The notes: generated by a model from the letters alone, not told the origin. 64,000 nt of DNA from Aldehydirespirator sp965117015 (GCA_965117015.1 OZ220747.1:2108001-2172000), one strand, 5' to 3'. Counted from the first letter of the stretch, positions 20,681-30,086 are shown. Numbers and translations are program-made.

Positions 20681-21880
20681 ATGAAGTTGCCGCCCGCGGG
20701 AGCGGTCCACGACGAGCGGGAGATAGAAGCGGTCGCCGCGGTGATGCGGGACAACCCGAAGCTGGAGATCGGCGAGGCGACGCTGGCGCTGGAGGAGCGG
20801 GTGGCGGCCAAGCTGTCCAAGGGATTCGGGCTGATGGTCAACTCGGGGTCGTCGGCCCTGCGCATCGCCATCGACCTGCTCGGCCTGGAGCCCGGCGACG
20901 AGATCATCACCTCGCCGCTGACGTTCTCCACCGATGTCGCGCCCATGGTCCAGTCCGGTCTGGTGCCGGTGTTCGTCGACATCACACCGGACACCTACCA
21001 GATCGACGTCGAAGCGGTGGAGGACATGATCGGTCCCCGCACCAGGGCGATCCTGGTGCCCAACCTGTGCGGCAACTGCCCCGACTGGGACCGGCTGCAG
21101 GCGGTGGCCGACGCCCGTGGCCTGGCGCTGGTGGAGGACTCCTGCGACGTGCTCGACAGCTACCAGCGGGGCCGCCGTACCGGCGAGCGCAGCGACATCG
21201 GGGTCACCAGCTTCGCCCGCTCCCACGCCATGACCGCGGGCGGGACCGGCGGGCTGGTCGGCATCGACGACCCCGACCAGTACGACCTGGCCCTGTCGCT
21301 CCGCCGTTGGGGACGGCGCAGCGAGTCGTACCTGTACGGGTCGAGGCGTGGCCAACACGACCGGTTCTCGGCCCTGGCCGACGGCACGCCCTACGACCTC
21401 GTATTCGTGTTCGACTCCATCGGCTACAACTTCGAGCCCAACGAGCTGAGCTCCGCCTACGGGCTGGTGCAGCTCGACAAGCTCGAGGAGTTCAACTCCC
21501 GGCGCCGGGCCAACTGGCGTCGCCTCGACGACTTCATGGCCGGCCGCCCCGGCGTCACCGCCGGCCGCACCACGCCGGAGACCGACACCACCTGGATGAG
21601 GTTCTGCTTCGAGATCACCCCCGACGCACCCTTCGACCGCTCCCAGGCCCAGGAGTTCCTAGCCGAGAGGGGAGTGGCCACCCGCATGGTTTGGACCGGC
21701 AACATCCTGCGCCAGCCCGGCTTCGCCGGCATCGAGCACCGGGCCCCGGCCGGCGGCCTGCCCAACTGCGACCGGGTGATGGACAGATCGCTGTCGCTGC
21801 CCATCCACCACGGCCTCGAGCCCGAGCACATGGACTACATCTGCGAGCAGCTCGAAGCCCTATTCGACCGCTACGTGTAG
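20681..21880 (+). CDS. DegT/DnrJ-family RfbH/ColD-like sugar 3-dehydratase (His in place of PLP Lys)
   Basis: The 399-residue protein has an aspartate aminotransferase fold of the DegT/StrS family. Where aminotransferases have the Schiff-base Lys, this one has H182 (SFARSHAMTAGGTGG), as in the PMP-dependent dehydratases RfbH (E1) and ColD. GYNFEPNELSSAYGLVQLDK and CGNCPDWDRLQAVAD also match RfbH. Such enzymes remove the 3-hydroxyl of NDP-4-keto-6-deoxyhexoses on the way to 3,6-dideoxysugars; RfbH types also need an iron-sulfur cluster and a reductase. ATG at 20681 has AAGGAG 7 bases upstream. No sugar-nucleotide gene is nearby, so its pathway lies elsewhere or its role differs. Confidence 0.8.
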   Translation: MKLPPAGAVHDEREIEAVAAVMRDNPKLEIGEATLALEERVAAKLSKGFGLMVNSGSSALRIAIDLLGLEPGDEIITSPLTFSTDVAPMVQSGLVPVFVDITPDTYQIDVEAVEDMIGPRTRAILVPNLCGNCPDWDRLQAVADARGLALVEDSCDVLDSYQRGRRTGERSDIGVTSFARSHAMTAGGTGGLVGIDDPDQYDLALSLRRWGRRSESYLYGSRRGQHDRFSALADGTPYDLVFVFDSIGYNFEPNELSSAYGLVQLDKLEEFNSRRRANWRRLDDFMAGRPGVTAGRTTPETDTTWMRFCFEITPDAPFDRSQAQEFLAERGVATRMVWTGNILRQPGFAGIEHRAPAGGLPNCDRVMDRSLSLPIHHGLEPEHMDYICEQLEALFDRYV

Positions 21881-21896
21881 ACGCCGGGGCCGGGCC

Positions 21897-24479
21897 CTAC
21901 TCGTGGGCAATGGCGTCGAGGATGTTCATGCGACCGGCCCGGATGGCGGGCAGGATGGCGGCCGCCAGCCCCGCCACCGCCGAGATCACCACGAAGACCA
22001 CCAGATCCAGCCACGGCACGGCCACCGCCTGCACGAACGACTCCGGCAGCGCCAGCGCGGTGGCCACGCCGAACACGGTGCCGACGGTCACCCCGAGCAA
22101 GCCGCCGAAGACGGCCACGATGAGGGCCTCCCAGTAGATCGAGCGCCGCAACTGCTTGCGGGTCATGCCCACTGAGCGGAGCAGGCCGATCTCGTGGATG
22201 CGCTCGAACACGGACAGGCTCAACGTGTTGATGATGCCGATCAGCGCGATGACGAACGACAGACCGATGAGCACCTGGATCACCCTGATGACCGCGGTGA
22301 GCTGGGACTGCTGGGTCTGGCGGAACTCGGCCTGGTTCTCGACCTTCACGGTGGGGTAGCGGTCGATCACGCCGTTGACGGCGGCCCGGCTCCGTTCCAG
22401 CAGCGAGGCTTGCTCCGCCTGGCTGACGGCGTCCGGCAAGCCGGCGGTCCGGGCGCTGGCGAAGGCGAGGTCGTTGCGGTTGAAGTGGCGGTCCCACAAG
22501 GCTCCGTCGATCAGCCAGTTGCCGTAGATGGCGGCGTCCTCGAATATCGCCACCACGGCGAGGGTCTCGGTCTGGTTGTCGGGGAACGTGGCCTCGACGG
22601 TGTCGCCGACCTCCACGCCCAGGTCCTCAGCCGAGTCGCTGTGCAGGGCCAGCGAGGTGAGCGGATCCCCGCCGGCCATGTCGCCCGAGCTCACCTGGGC
22701 ATCGAAGTGGTCGTCGGCCAGGGCCATGTCGGCGGCCACGATGTCGCGCGGCTCGCCGTCGACGCTGAGCCCGCTGAACGCCCACTGGATCCGCATCACG
22801 CTGTCGATCTCTTCCAGCGCCTCGACCTCGTCGGCCACCCGGGCCGGGAAGCCGGGCGGGGGCCCGAAGCCGGTGGCGCTCGACTGGATGAAGTAGTCGG
22901 CCTCCACCGCGTTCTCGAGGATGTTGTTGAAGGTCTTCTTCACCGACTCGCCCACCACCGCGGCCAGCCCCATCAGGGCGAGGCCGATCAGCAGCGCCCC
23001 CGCGGTCGACGCAGTCCGGCGAGGGTTGCGGGACGCGTTGTCACGGCCGAGTCGACCCGGCATCCCGAACAGCGCCTGGACCGGACGGCCCAGTGCCGAC
23101 GCCGCCGGCCGGGCGAAGACCGGGCTCACGACGTTCATTCCCACGAAGGCGAGCACGGCGCCGACTCCCAGCAGCACGAACGTCGGCGTGGTTTCCAGTC
23201 CCGCCGTCATGCCCGCCGCCAGCGCGACAACGCCGGCCGCGAACACCGCCCCGCCCGTGATCAGGCGGCGGCGCAGGCCGGTGGCGCCCAACTGGAAGTC
23301 GTGGCTCAATGCGGCCACCGGGGAGATCTTGCGGGCCCTCATCGCGGGCGCGATCGACGAGACCATCGTCACGCCCAGGCCGACGACCACAGCCAGGACG
23401 ACGGTGCGGGGCTGGAGTGTCAGCGGACCCGGCGGGAGCGGGAAGCCGACCACCTCCAGGATGGCGCGCAGCACCAGAGCGAGCACCAGGCCGAGCCCGA
23501 TCCCGATGACCGTGCTGAGGGTGCCGACGATGGCCGACTCGGTGATCACCGACCGGCTCACCTGCCGCGGGGTGGCGCCGATGGCCCGCCACAGCCCGAT
23601 CTCGCGCACCCGCTGGCCGATGATGATCTGGAAGGTGTTGTTGATGATGAACGCCGACACGAACACCGCGATGAACGCGAACACCAGCAGGACGGTGTTG
23701 AAGATGTCGACGACCGCGTTGAAGTCCTCCTCCTGCTCGGCCGCGTCGACCTCCTGGGTGATCACCCGGTAGTCGTCGCCCAGTTCGGCCTCCAGCCGGG
23801 CCTGCACTTCGGACACGTCGGCGCCGGGCGACACCAGAACGCCCACCGCTTGGTAGCCGTCCTCCATGCCGAAGAAGCGCTGGGCCTCCTCCAGCTCGAA
23901 TGCGGCCATCGTCTGGCCCAGGCCGGTGTGCGAGTCGGGCGACCCGAAGTTGAACAGGCCGACCAGCTCGAACGGCTCGGCGTCGAGCGGGCCGTTGATC
24001 TGGTAGGTCTCGCCGATCCGCAGGTCGTTGTTGGCCGCAGTCACGTTGTCGGTCGTGAACTCGCCGGGAGCGGCGGGCCGCCGGCCTTCGGTGATGAAGA
24101 ACGAGCCCGGGTTGAAGCTGAAGCCCAGCGCCGGCGGACCCGGAGGCCTTATCGGCTCGCCGTCTCCGTCGACGATGAAGACGTTCAGGGCTGCCAACTC
24201 GGGCCGCGCCAGGTCCACGCCCTCGACGCCGGCCACCTGCTCGGCCACCGCCTCCGGGACGGTGGCCCGCTCGAAGTCGCCGCCGAAGTCCTGGTCCACC
24301 CTCACGGTGAGGTCGGCGCCCTTGGCGATGTCCTGGGCGAGCCCCGCGAACGTGGATCGCAGGCTGTCGGTTAGCGTGAAGGAGCCCACCACGAACATCA
24401 CGCCGATGACCACCACCAGCGTGGTCAGCGCGAAGCGCAGCTTCTTGTCGATGAGGCTGCGCAGGGCGAGCTTGAACAT
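21897..24479 (-). CDS. FtsX-like ABC transporter permease (MacB/LolC type), second copy
   Basis: The 860-residue membrane protein begins with a signal-anchor helix (FALTTLVVVIGVMFVVGSF) followed by a large extracytoplasmic MacB_PCD-like domain. It then has two FtsX-type three- to four-helix blocks (about residues 265-385 and 735-855), with further helices near 410-450 and 490-520. The closing block GLLRSVGMTRKQLRRSIYWEA is diagnostic of FtsX permeases. It follows its paralogue by 21 bases and shares the upstream ATPase. Such systems move lipoproteins, lipids or peptides out of the membrane or work as mechanotransmitters. The cargo is unknown. Confidence 0.92.
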   Translation of the reverse strand: MFKLALRSLIDKKLRFALTTLVVVIGVMFVVGSFTLTDSLRSTFAGLAQDIAKGADLTVRVDQDFGGDFERATVPEAVAEQVAGVEGVDLARPELAALNVFIVDGDGEPIRPPGPPALGFSFNPGSFFITEGRRPAAPGEFTTDNVTAANNDLRIGETYQINGPLDAEPFELVGLFNFGSPDSHTGLGQTMAAFELEEAQRFFGMEDGYQAVGVLVSPGADVSEVQARLEAELGDDYRVITQEVDAAEQEEDFNAVVDIFNTVLLVFAFIAVFVSAFIINNTFQIIIGQRVREIGLWRAIGATPRQVSRSVITESAIVGTLSTVIGIGLGLVLALVLRAILEVVGFPLPPGPLTLQPRTVVLAVVVGLGVTMVSSIAPAMRARKISPVAALSHDFQLGATGLRRRLITGGAVFAAGVVALAAGMTAGLETTPTFVLLGVGAVLAFVGMNVVSPVFARPAASALGRPVQALFGMPGRLGRDNASRNPRRTASTAGALLIGLALMGLAAVVGESVKKTFNNILENAVEADYFIQSSATGFGPPPGFPARVADEVEALEEIDSVMRIQWAFSGLSVDGEPRDIVAADMALADDHFDAQVSSGDMAGGDPLTSLALHSDSAEDLGVEVGDTVEATFPDNQTETLAVVAIFEDAAIYGNWLIDGALWDRHFNRNDLAFASARTAGLPDAVSQAEQASLLERSRAAVNGVIDRYPTVKVENQAEFRQTQQSQLTAVIRVIQVLIGLSFVIALIGIINTLSLSVFERIHEIGLLRSVGMTRKQLRRSIYWEALIVAVFGGLLGVTVGTVFGVATALALPESFVQAVAVPWLDLVVFVVISAVAGLAAAILPAIRAGRMNILDAIAHE

Positions 24480-24500
24480 CTCCGGGCCCCTTGCCTGCCG

Positions 24501-27071
24501 TCAGTCCGCGGCTATCGCTTCGAGGACGTTCATGCGGCCCGCCCGGTATGAGGGGAACACCGCCGCCAGCAGCCCGAAGACCACGGCCACAAGAACGAGC
24601 CCGACCATCTGGGCGCCGGGGACCGACACCCGGTCGATGATGCTGTCGGGGATCGCCACCGAGAGCGCCACACCGAAGGCCAGTCCCAACGCCACGCCGA
24701 CGAGTGCGCCGAAGAGGGCGATGGTGGCCGCCTCCCAGCGGATGACCCGCCGCAGCTGGCGCCTGGTCATGCCCACCGCTCGCAGCAACCCAATCTCATG
24801 GGTGCGCTCGAACACCGACAGCGTGAGGGTGTTGACGATCCCGACCAGGGCCACCACCAGCGCGAACAGCAGGAACACGTTGACCAGCGCCAGCACCGTG
24901 TTCAGGTTCGACTCCGCGTCCTCCTGGAACTGCTGGCGGTCCTGCAGAGTGGCCTGCGGGTAGCCGGCGAGCACCTCGCCCATGGCCGCCTCGGCCGCGG
25001 TGGGATCGTCGCCGGCCACGTTGACGGCCACCCAGTCGTCGAATCGGTGAGTCGGGCCCGTCTGCTCTTGCAGGGACTCGTCTATCAGCCATTCGCCCCA
25101 GAACGGTTGCTGGGTTTCGGTGAACACCGCGCCGACCGTCGCCTCCAGCGTTTCGCCGTTGACCAGCGTGAGTTCGACTTCGTCCCCGACCGACAGACCC
25201 CAGTCGGCAGCCGCCTCGTCGTGAACAAGAATCGCGGAGGCCGGGTCGATGCTGCTCAGGGAGCCGTCTCGAATGTCCAGGTTGGCGACTTCGCCGATGT
25301 CGGCCAGGTCGGTGACGGTTATCTCGGTCTGCAGGATCCGGTCCGGTGCGGCAGCGCTGCGGATCTGCACCGTGTCCTCGTCCAGGCTTACCACCGTGCC
25401 CGCGCCCGCTTCCCTCAAATCGTCGGCGAGGGTCTTGGGCACGCCGGAGAACGACTCGGTGCTGATCAGGTAGTCGGCCTCCACCGCGCTGCTGAGGCTG
25501 TCGGAGAAGGTGTCCTTGAGCGACTGCCCTACCACCAGCACCATGGCCACCAGCGCCAAGCCGATCGTCAGTGCCACCGCGGTTGCTGCGGTCCGGCGGG
25601 GGCTGCGGGCCGCGTTGTCGCGGGCCAGCCGGCCGGGAGTGCGCAGGATCCGCGGCAGGGGCCGGGCCAGGGCCGAGACGACGGGACCGGCGATCAGCGG
25701 GCTGAGCACTGCCACCGCCACGAACACCACTGCGGCCCCTGCGCCCAGCGACACGAGCTGGGCGGTGGTCGAGTCGAAGTCGGCGAACAGCCCTCTGCCC
25801 GTGAGGACGAGCCCGACCACGGCCAGCGCGGCGCCCAGGATCGGCCGCCAAAGGCGCATATGCCCGCCGTCGTCTCCGGTGCTCTCCTGCAGCCCGGCCA
25901 CCGGCGACACTCTCGACGCCTTCACTGCGGGGACCAGCGACGCGATCACTGTGAAGCCGACGCCGACTGCGAACGCCCAGGCGACGGTGCGCAGGCGCAG
26001 CGGCATCGGACCGTCGGGCAGGGAAGCGCCGAAGGCGTCGAACAGCGCCCCGAGTCCGAGGGCGCCGAGCATGCCCAGCCCGATGCCCGCGGCGGAGGCG
26101 GCCACGCCGATCACCAGCGACTCGATCAGCACCGAGCGGCGCACCTGGCGGGGGGTGGCACCCAGCGCCCGCAGCAGCGACAGCTCGCGCACCCGCTGAC
26201 CGAGCACGATGTTGAAGGTGTTGGAGATGATGAACGTGCTGACGAACAGCACCACGAAGGCGAATGTCAGCAGGATCGTCTGCAGCGGTCCGATGAAGAA
26301 CTCGAAGAAGTCGCCGAACTCCTCGGCGGCCTCCTCGGCGCTGATCACCTCGGTTCCGGCGGGCAGGAACGCCTCGATGCGGCTCCGGACCTCGTCGAGG
26401 TCGGCGCCGGGCACGGCCCGCAGGTCGATCTCGTTGAACAGGCCCTCGTAGCCGAACACCTCCTGGGCGGTGGCCGTGTCGAACACCGAGAACACCACCC
26501 CGGCGCCGGCGTCCTCGGGGAATCCGAACTGCATCGTGCCGGTGAGGGTGAACGTGTGGGGCCCGGTGGGGGTGATCACCTGGTAGTCGCGGCCCAGCTC
26601 GAAGTCGTAGTCGGCGAACGTCCCGGCACCGAGGGCGAACTCCGAGTTCCCCTGGGGCCACCGACCGGAGATCAGGAAGTACTGCGAGAGCGACTCGTCC
26701 TCGGTCCAGTTCACGCCCGCGATAGGCCCACCGAGAGTGGATACGGCCTCGCCGGTGCCGTCCACGGGGATGACCCCATCCACGAAGAAGCGCCCCTCAG
26801 CGACCTCCACCCCGTCGATAGCCCGGATGCCGTCGATGAGGCTGTCGGGAACGGGCGGAGCGTCGGCGATCTCACCGAATCCGAGCTCGCCTCTCACGGT
26901 GAAGTCCTTGCCCGTGTTGATGTCCACGCCGATCTCGTCGAAGGTCGACCGCAGCGAGTCGGCGGTCACGAAGGCGGCCACCACGAAAGTGACGCCCAGA
27001 ACGATGGTCCCCGCGGTCAGGGCAAAGCGGATCTTGTGGGCCAGAAGCGACTTCAGCGCCAGGCGCAGCAT
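24501..27071 (-). CDS. FtsX-like ABC transporter permease (MacB/LolC type), first copy
   Basis: This 856-residue protein is laid out like its downstream paralogue. It has an N-terminal helix (FALTAGTIVLGVTFVVAAF), an extracytoplasmic domain, an FtsX block around residues 270-390 (GQRVRELSLLRALGATPRQVRRS) and a second at the C-terminus (HEIGLLRAVGMTRRQLRRVIRWEA). The two paralogues probably form a heterodimer on one ATPase. The start lies 42 bases behind the ATPase stop. Exporters of this three-gene form are common in actinobacteria and often have no assigned substrate. Confidence 0.92.
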   Translation of the reverse strand: MLRLALKSLLAHKIRFALTAGTIVLGVTFVVAAFVTADSLRSTFDEIGVDINTGKDFTVRGELGFGEIADAPPVPDSLIDGIRAIDGVEVAEGRFFVDGVIPVDGTGEAVSTLGGPIAGVNWTEDESLSQYFLISGRWPQGNSEFALGAGTFADYDFELGRDYQVITPTGPHTFTLTGTMQFGFPEDAGAGVVFSVFDTATAQEVFGYEGLFNEIDLRAVPGADLDEVRSRIEAFLPAGTEVISAEEAAEEFGDFFEFFIGPLQTILLTFAFVVLFVSTFIISNTFNIVLGQRVRELSLLRALGATPRQVRRSVLIESLVIGVAASAAGIGLGMLGALGLGALFDAFGASLPDGPMPLRLRTVAWAFAVGVGFTVIASLVPAVKASRVSPVAGLQESTGDDGGHMRLWRPILGAALAVVGLVLTGRGLFADFDSTTAQLVSLGAGAAVVFVAVAVLSPLIAGPVVSALARPLPRILRTPGRLARDNAARSPRRTAATAVALTIGLALVAMVLVVGQSLKDTFSDSLSSAVEADYLISTESFSGVPKTLADDLREAGAGTVVSLDEDTVQIRSAAAPDRILQTEITVTDLADIGEVANLDIRDGSLSSIDPASAILVHDEAAADWGLSVGDEVELTLVNGETLEATVGAVFTETQQPFWGEWLIDESLQEQTGPTHRFDDWVAVNVAGDDPTAAEAAMGEVLAGYPQATLQDRQQFQEDAESNLNTVLALVNVFLLFALVVALVGIVNTLTLSVFERTHEIGLLRAVGMTRRQLRRVIRWEAATIALFGALVGVALGLAFGVALSVAIPDSIIDRVSVPGAQMVGLVLVAVVFGLLAAVFPSYRAGRMNVLEAIAAD

Positions 27072-27113
27072 GTGGCGGCCTGCCTACGGTGGAGGGCGGT
27101 CTGAGAGCGGGCC

Positions 27114-27863
27114 TCAGGCGCCGAGCCGGGTCATGTGGTCCCGGATGCCCTGAGGTGTCGGGTCGGCCAGTTCGTCCACGATCTTGCCGTCCACGAGGAA
27201 CACGACCCGGTCGGCGTAGGAGGCGGCCACCGGGTCGTGGGTGACCATCACGATGGTCTGGCCCATCTGGTCGACCGCGCTCCTCATGAAGCCGAGGATC
27301 TCCGCCGCGGTGTTGGAGTCGACGTTGCCGGTGGGCTCGTCGGCGAAGATGATCTGAGGCTTGCTGGCCAGCGCCCGAGCCACCGCGACGCGCTGCTGCT
27401 GGCCGCCGGACAGCTCGTTGGGGCGGTGCTTGACCCGGTCGGCGAGACCGGTGGCGCCCACCACCTCGTCGACCCAGACACCGTCGCCCTTCTCGCCGGC
27501 CAGATCCATGGGCAGGGTAATGTTCTCGATGGCGGTGAGGGTGGGCACCAGGTTGTAGGCCTGGAAGACGAACCCGACGCTGTCGCGGCGCAGCAGTGTC
27601 AGGTCCTTCTCCGACAGGGTGGTGAGATCGGTGTCGCCGATGATGACCTGGCCCGAGGTGACGGTGTCAAGCCCGGCCATGCAGTGCATCAGGGTGGACT
27701 TTCCCGACCCCGACGGGCCCATGATGGCGGTGAAGCGGCCTTGCTCGAAGTCCACGTCGATGGCGTCAAGGGCTCGCACCTCGGTATCGCCGGAGCCGTA
27801 GATCTTGCTGGCGGCCACCGCCTGGGCGGCCGTGGCCAGTGCTTGGGTAGGGGAGGAAGTCAC
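27114..27863 (-). CDS. ABC transporter ATP-binding protein (MacB/LolD type)
   Basis: The 249-residue protein has Walker A GPSGSGKST, Q-loop FQAYNLVPT, signature LSGGQQQR, Walker B IIFADEPTGNVD and switch His VTHD, in the style of LolD/MacB ATPases that pair with FtsX-type permeases. GTG at 27863 is the start: it has AGGAG five bases upstream (AGGAGAACCTGTG) and leads into TSSPTQALATAA. The open frame continues upstream but lacks conservation. It heads the three-gene exporter operon and is divergent from the sugar ABC operon. Confidence 0.92.
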   Translation of the reverse strand: MTSSPTQALATAAQAVAASKIYGSGDTEVRALDAIDVDFEQGRFTAIMGPSGSGKSTLMHCMAGLDTVTSGQVIIGDTDLTTLSEKDLTLLRRDSVGFVFQAYNLVPTLTAIENITLPMDLAGEKGDGVWVDEVVGATGLADRVKHRPNELSGGQQQRVAVARALASKPQIIFADEPTGNVDSNTAAEILGFMRSAVDQMGQTIVMVTHDPVAASYADRVVFLVDGKIVDELADPTPQGIRDHMTRLGA

Positions 27864-27931
27864 AGGTTCTCCTAGGCGCGGTTTGTGAAGGCTCACGCGG
27901 GACTCTACGAGCGCCCCAAACCTCCCCAACC

Positions 27932-27943
27932 AGGGATATCCCT
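27932..27943. promoter_or_regulatory. 12-base perfect palindrome AGGGATATCCCT upstream of the exporter operon
   Basis: The palindrome is 69 bases upstream of the ATPase GTG, within the 224-base divergent gap. It could be an operator for the exporter operon, but no second copy was found and no regulator is adjacent, so this is weak. Confidence 0.25.
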
Positions 27944-27949
27944 TACTTT

Positions 27950-27977
27950 CCCCTGAACCTCCCGGAGCCTTCAGGGG
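27950..27977. other. Inverted repeat capable of a long hairpin in the divergent gap
   Basis: Arms CCCCTGAA (27950-27957) and TTCAGGGG (27970-27977) are perfectly complementary. The 12-base loop contains a further CTCC-C-GGAG stem, so most of the 28 bases can pair. There is no T-run, so it is not a classical terminator. It lies at the left edge of the lower-GC LacI block. Confidence 0.35.
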
Positions 27978-28022
27978 TGCGCCTCTTCCGGCCGGCACCC
28001 GGCGGCTGGTCGCGCTCAGGGA

Positions 28023-28036
28023 TGCAATCGATTGCA
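28023..28036. promoter_or_regulatory. LacI-type operator TGCAATCGATTGCA upstream of the sugar ABC ATPase
   Basis: A perfect 14-base palindrome with the central CG expected for LacI/GalR proteins, lying just upstream of the -35 element of the promoter for 28088. An extra TGCAAT half-site follows at 28039. Identical or near-identical copies at 28089, 33582 and 33671 define a local regulon for the LacI protein encoded at 37111. Confidence 0.75.
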
Positions 28037-28048
28037 GTGCAATCTAGC

Positions 28049-28077
28049 TTGTGATGGATGATTAACTGCGATACTAT
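28049..28077 (+). promoter_or_regulatory. Sigma70-type promoter for the sugar ABC ATPase gene
   Basis: TTGTGA (28049-28054) and TACTAT (28072-28077) are separated by 17 bases. The start of transcription would fall about 28084-28086, only a few bases before the ATG at 28088, so the message may be nearly leaderless. Operators flank the promoter on both sides. Confidence 0.5.
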
Positions 28078-28087
28078 GGAGTAGTAG

Positions 28088-29638
28088 ATGCAACCGATTG
28101 CTACTGAACCCGAGACCGCGGCCAGCGCGGACTCGCTCATTCTTGGCGCTCACGACATTTCCAAGCACTTCGGCGGGGTCTTTGCAGTGGACGGTGTCAG
28201 CCTGTCGGTTCACAGTGGCGAGATCCACGGCCTCGTCGGCGAGAACGGAGCGGGGAAGTCGACCCTGATGCGAGTGCTGGCCGGAATCATCAAGCCCGAT
28301 GAGGGCCATGTCATCGTGGATGGTGAGCAACTGCGCGGCGGAGCGGCGGAGGCGCTGGACGCCGGCATCGCGCTCGTCCATCAGGAGCTGAGCCTTGTCC
28401 CCGAGATGACCGTGGCCGAGAACATCCTGCTGGGATCCACACCCGCCAAGGGAGGCTTGATCAACAAGCAGGAGCAACGCCGGATTGCGGCTGAAGCGCT
28501 GGCGGAGATCCGCGTGACCGTGGACCTCGACGAGCTCGTGACCCGCCTTTCTGTGGCGCAGCGCCAGTTTGTGGAGATTGCCCGGGCGGTTGCCCGGAAG
28601 CCCAGAGTCTTGATTCTCGACGAGCCCACGGCGACGCTCACGCCAGCGGAGACCGACTACCTGCTCGACATGCTTCAGCGGCTCGCCGAGCGGGGCCTAG
28701 CGATCATCTACATCTCGCATCGCATCCCCGAGATCTTCCGGATCTGCGACAACGTGACCGTGCTGCGCGACGGCAAGCACATCGACACCGTCGACGTCAC
28801 CCACATCAAGTCGGAAGAACTCGTCGAGATGATGGTCGGCCGGCAACTCTTCCTGGACTCAAGGACTGATCGACCGCCGGCGACCCCCGGCGAGGTGGTA
28901 CTGAGCGCGCGCGACATCCGGGCAGACGGGGTGAACGGTGTCAATCTCGATGTGCGCGCTGGCCAGATCGTCGGATTGGGCGGCCTGGTGGGTGCGGGCC
29001 GGACCGAGTTCGTCCGGGCCATGATCGGAGCAGACGCGCGATCGAGCGGCGAGACGACATTGCTCACCAACGGCAAGGCGACGCGGATCAACAGCTATCG
29101 GGCAGCAGTCGGCAACGGGCTCGCCTACATCCCGGAGGAGCGGCGTTCCGACGGGCTGGCACTCACGATGACGGCGTCGGAGAACATCGCGCTGCCCAAT
29201 CGTCAAGCCCTCTCCCGTACCGGGGTGCTCATGTTCCGCAGGGTCGCCAGATTCGTCAGGGACCTGGCCGAGGCGGTGGGCCTGCGCCCGGCCGAGCCTC
29301 AACGCGAGGCGGGCAACTTCAGCGGAGGCAACCAGCAGAAGATCGTGCTGGCGAAGTGGCTGGGACGCGACCCGAAGGCGATCGTCTTGGACGAACCCAC
29401 ACGGGGAGTCGATGTCGGCGCCAAGGCGGAGATACACCGCTTGGTCCGCAACATGGCCGGCAAGGGCACCGCAGTTCTGGTGGTGAGTTCCGACCTCCCC
29501 GAACTCTTGGACATCTCGCATGTCATCCATGTCATGCGAGACGGCAGCATCGTCGGCACGCTCACGGCGGACGTGGCGGATGAGAAGTCGGTGATGTCGC
29601 TCGCCTCGGGGGAGACAGGTTCGCTGATAGGTGTGTGA
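28088..29638 (+). CDS. Ribose/xylose-type sugar ABC transporter ATPase with two ATP-binding domains
   Basis: The 516-residue protein is of the RbsA/XylG/MglA family. The first domain has Walker A GENGAGKST, signature LSVAQRQ and Walker B VLILDEPTATL. The second has the degenerate Walker A GLVGAGRTE usual for the family, signature FSGGNQQK and VLDEPTRGVDVG. It energises uptake of a monosaccharide or polyol. Its partner permeases and binding protein lie about 4 kb downstream (33747-36997), separated by opposite-strand genes, an unusual split for this family. The same LacI operator sits at both promoters, so the parts are presumably co-induced. Confidence 0.94.
   Translation: MQPIATEPETAASADSLILGAHDISKHFGGVFAVDGVSLSVHSGEIHGLVGENGAGKSTLMRVLAGIIKPDEGHVIVDGEQLRGGAAEALDAGIALVHQELSLVPEMTVAENILLGSTPAKGGLINKQEQRRIAAEALAEIRVTVDLDELVTRLSVAQRQFVEIARAVARKPRVLILDEPTATLTPAETDYLLDMLQRLAERGLAIIYISHRIPEIFRICDNVTVLRDGKHIDTVDVTHIKSEELVEMMVGRQLFLDSRTDRPPATPGEVVLSARDIRADGVNGVNLDVRAGQIVGLGGLVGAGRTEFVRAMIGADARSSGETTLLTNGKATRINSYRAAVGNGLAYIPEERRSDGLALTMTASENIALPNRQALSRTGVLMFRRVARFVRDLAEAVGLRPAEPQREAGNFSGGNQQKIVLAKWLGRDPKAIVLDEPTRGVDVGAKAEIHRLVRNMAGKGTAVLVVSSDLPELLDISHVIHVMRDGSIVGTLTADVADEKSVMSLASGETGSLIGV
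28089..28102. promoter_or_regulatory. Second LacI-type operator overlapping the start codon
   Basis: TGCAACCGATTGCT matches the 14-base consensus at 12 positions and begins on the second base of the ATG. With the copy centred 66 bases upstream it could support looping or block transcription initiation, which would fit a near-leaderless message. Confidence 0.5.
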
Positions 29639-29684
29639 GCGTGGAGATCGAAGCGACTGAACTGGAGCTACGCAGGAGCATGAA

Positions 29685-30086
29685 GTGAGTGCTCGTCGGG
29701 ATCTGATAGCCGACTACTTCCGTCGGCAGTACGACTCCCATGAAGGATCCACCGAGGAGAACGTCGCGGCCCTCTTCGCTGAGGATCTCGTGTTCCACCT
29801 CACCGAGGGCAAGACCATGGGCCGCGACGAGTTGGTGATTGTCTGCGATCTGCTCCGACGGACCCGCCACAACAGCAAGACCCTCGTGTCGGACTACGAG
29901 GAGGACGGCGACAACGTCTCGTTCATCCTGTACATAGTCGGAACCGATCCGATCACCGGCCACGCGGCCGCGGTCAGCACCCGCACGGAGTACGGCTTCC
30001 GCGGCGACAAGGTGGCGATCGTTCGGCAGGAGGATCCAGCGGGCGTGGAGAACGCCGTTCGCGCCGCCGGGGTGCGTCTGGGCTGA
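29685..30086 (+). CDS. SnoaL/NTF2-like small protein
   Basis: The 133-residue protein has the NTF2-like cone fold pattern: an N-terminal helix (DLIADYFRRQYD), EENVAALFAEDLVFHLTEGKTMGRDEL, then alternating strands ending in GDKVAIVRQEDP. Such proteins are isomerases, cyclases, hydrolases or binding domains, so function is open. The GTG at 29685 has AGGAG eight bases upstream; an out-of-frame ATG at 29680 stops after two codons. It follows the sugar ABC ATPase by 46 bases and is probably in its transcript. Confidence 0.75.
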   Translation: MSARRDLIADYFRRQYDSHEGSTEENVAALFAEDLVFHLTEGKTMGRDELVIVCDLLRRTRHNSKTLVSDYEEDGDNVSFILYIVGTDPITGHAAAVSTRTEYGFRGDKVAIVRQEDPAGVENAVRAAGVRLG

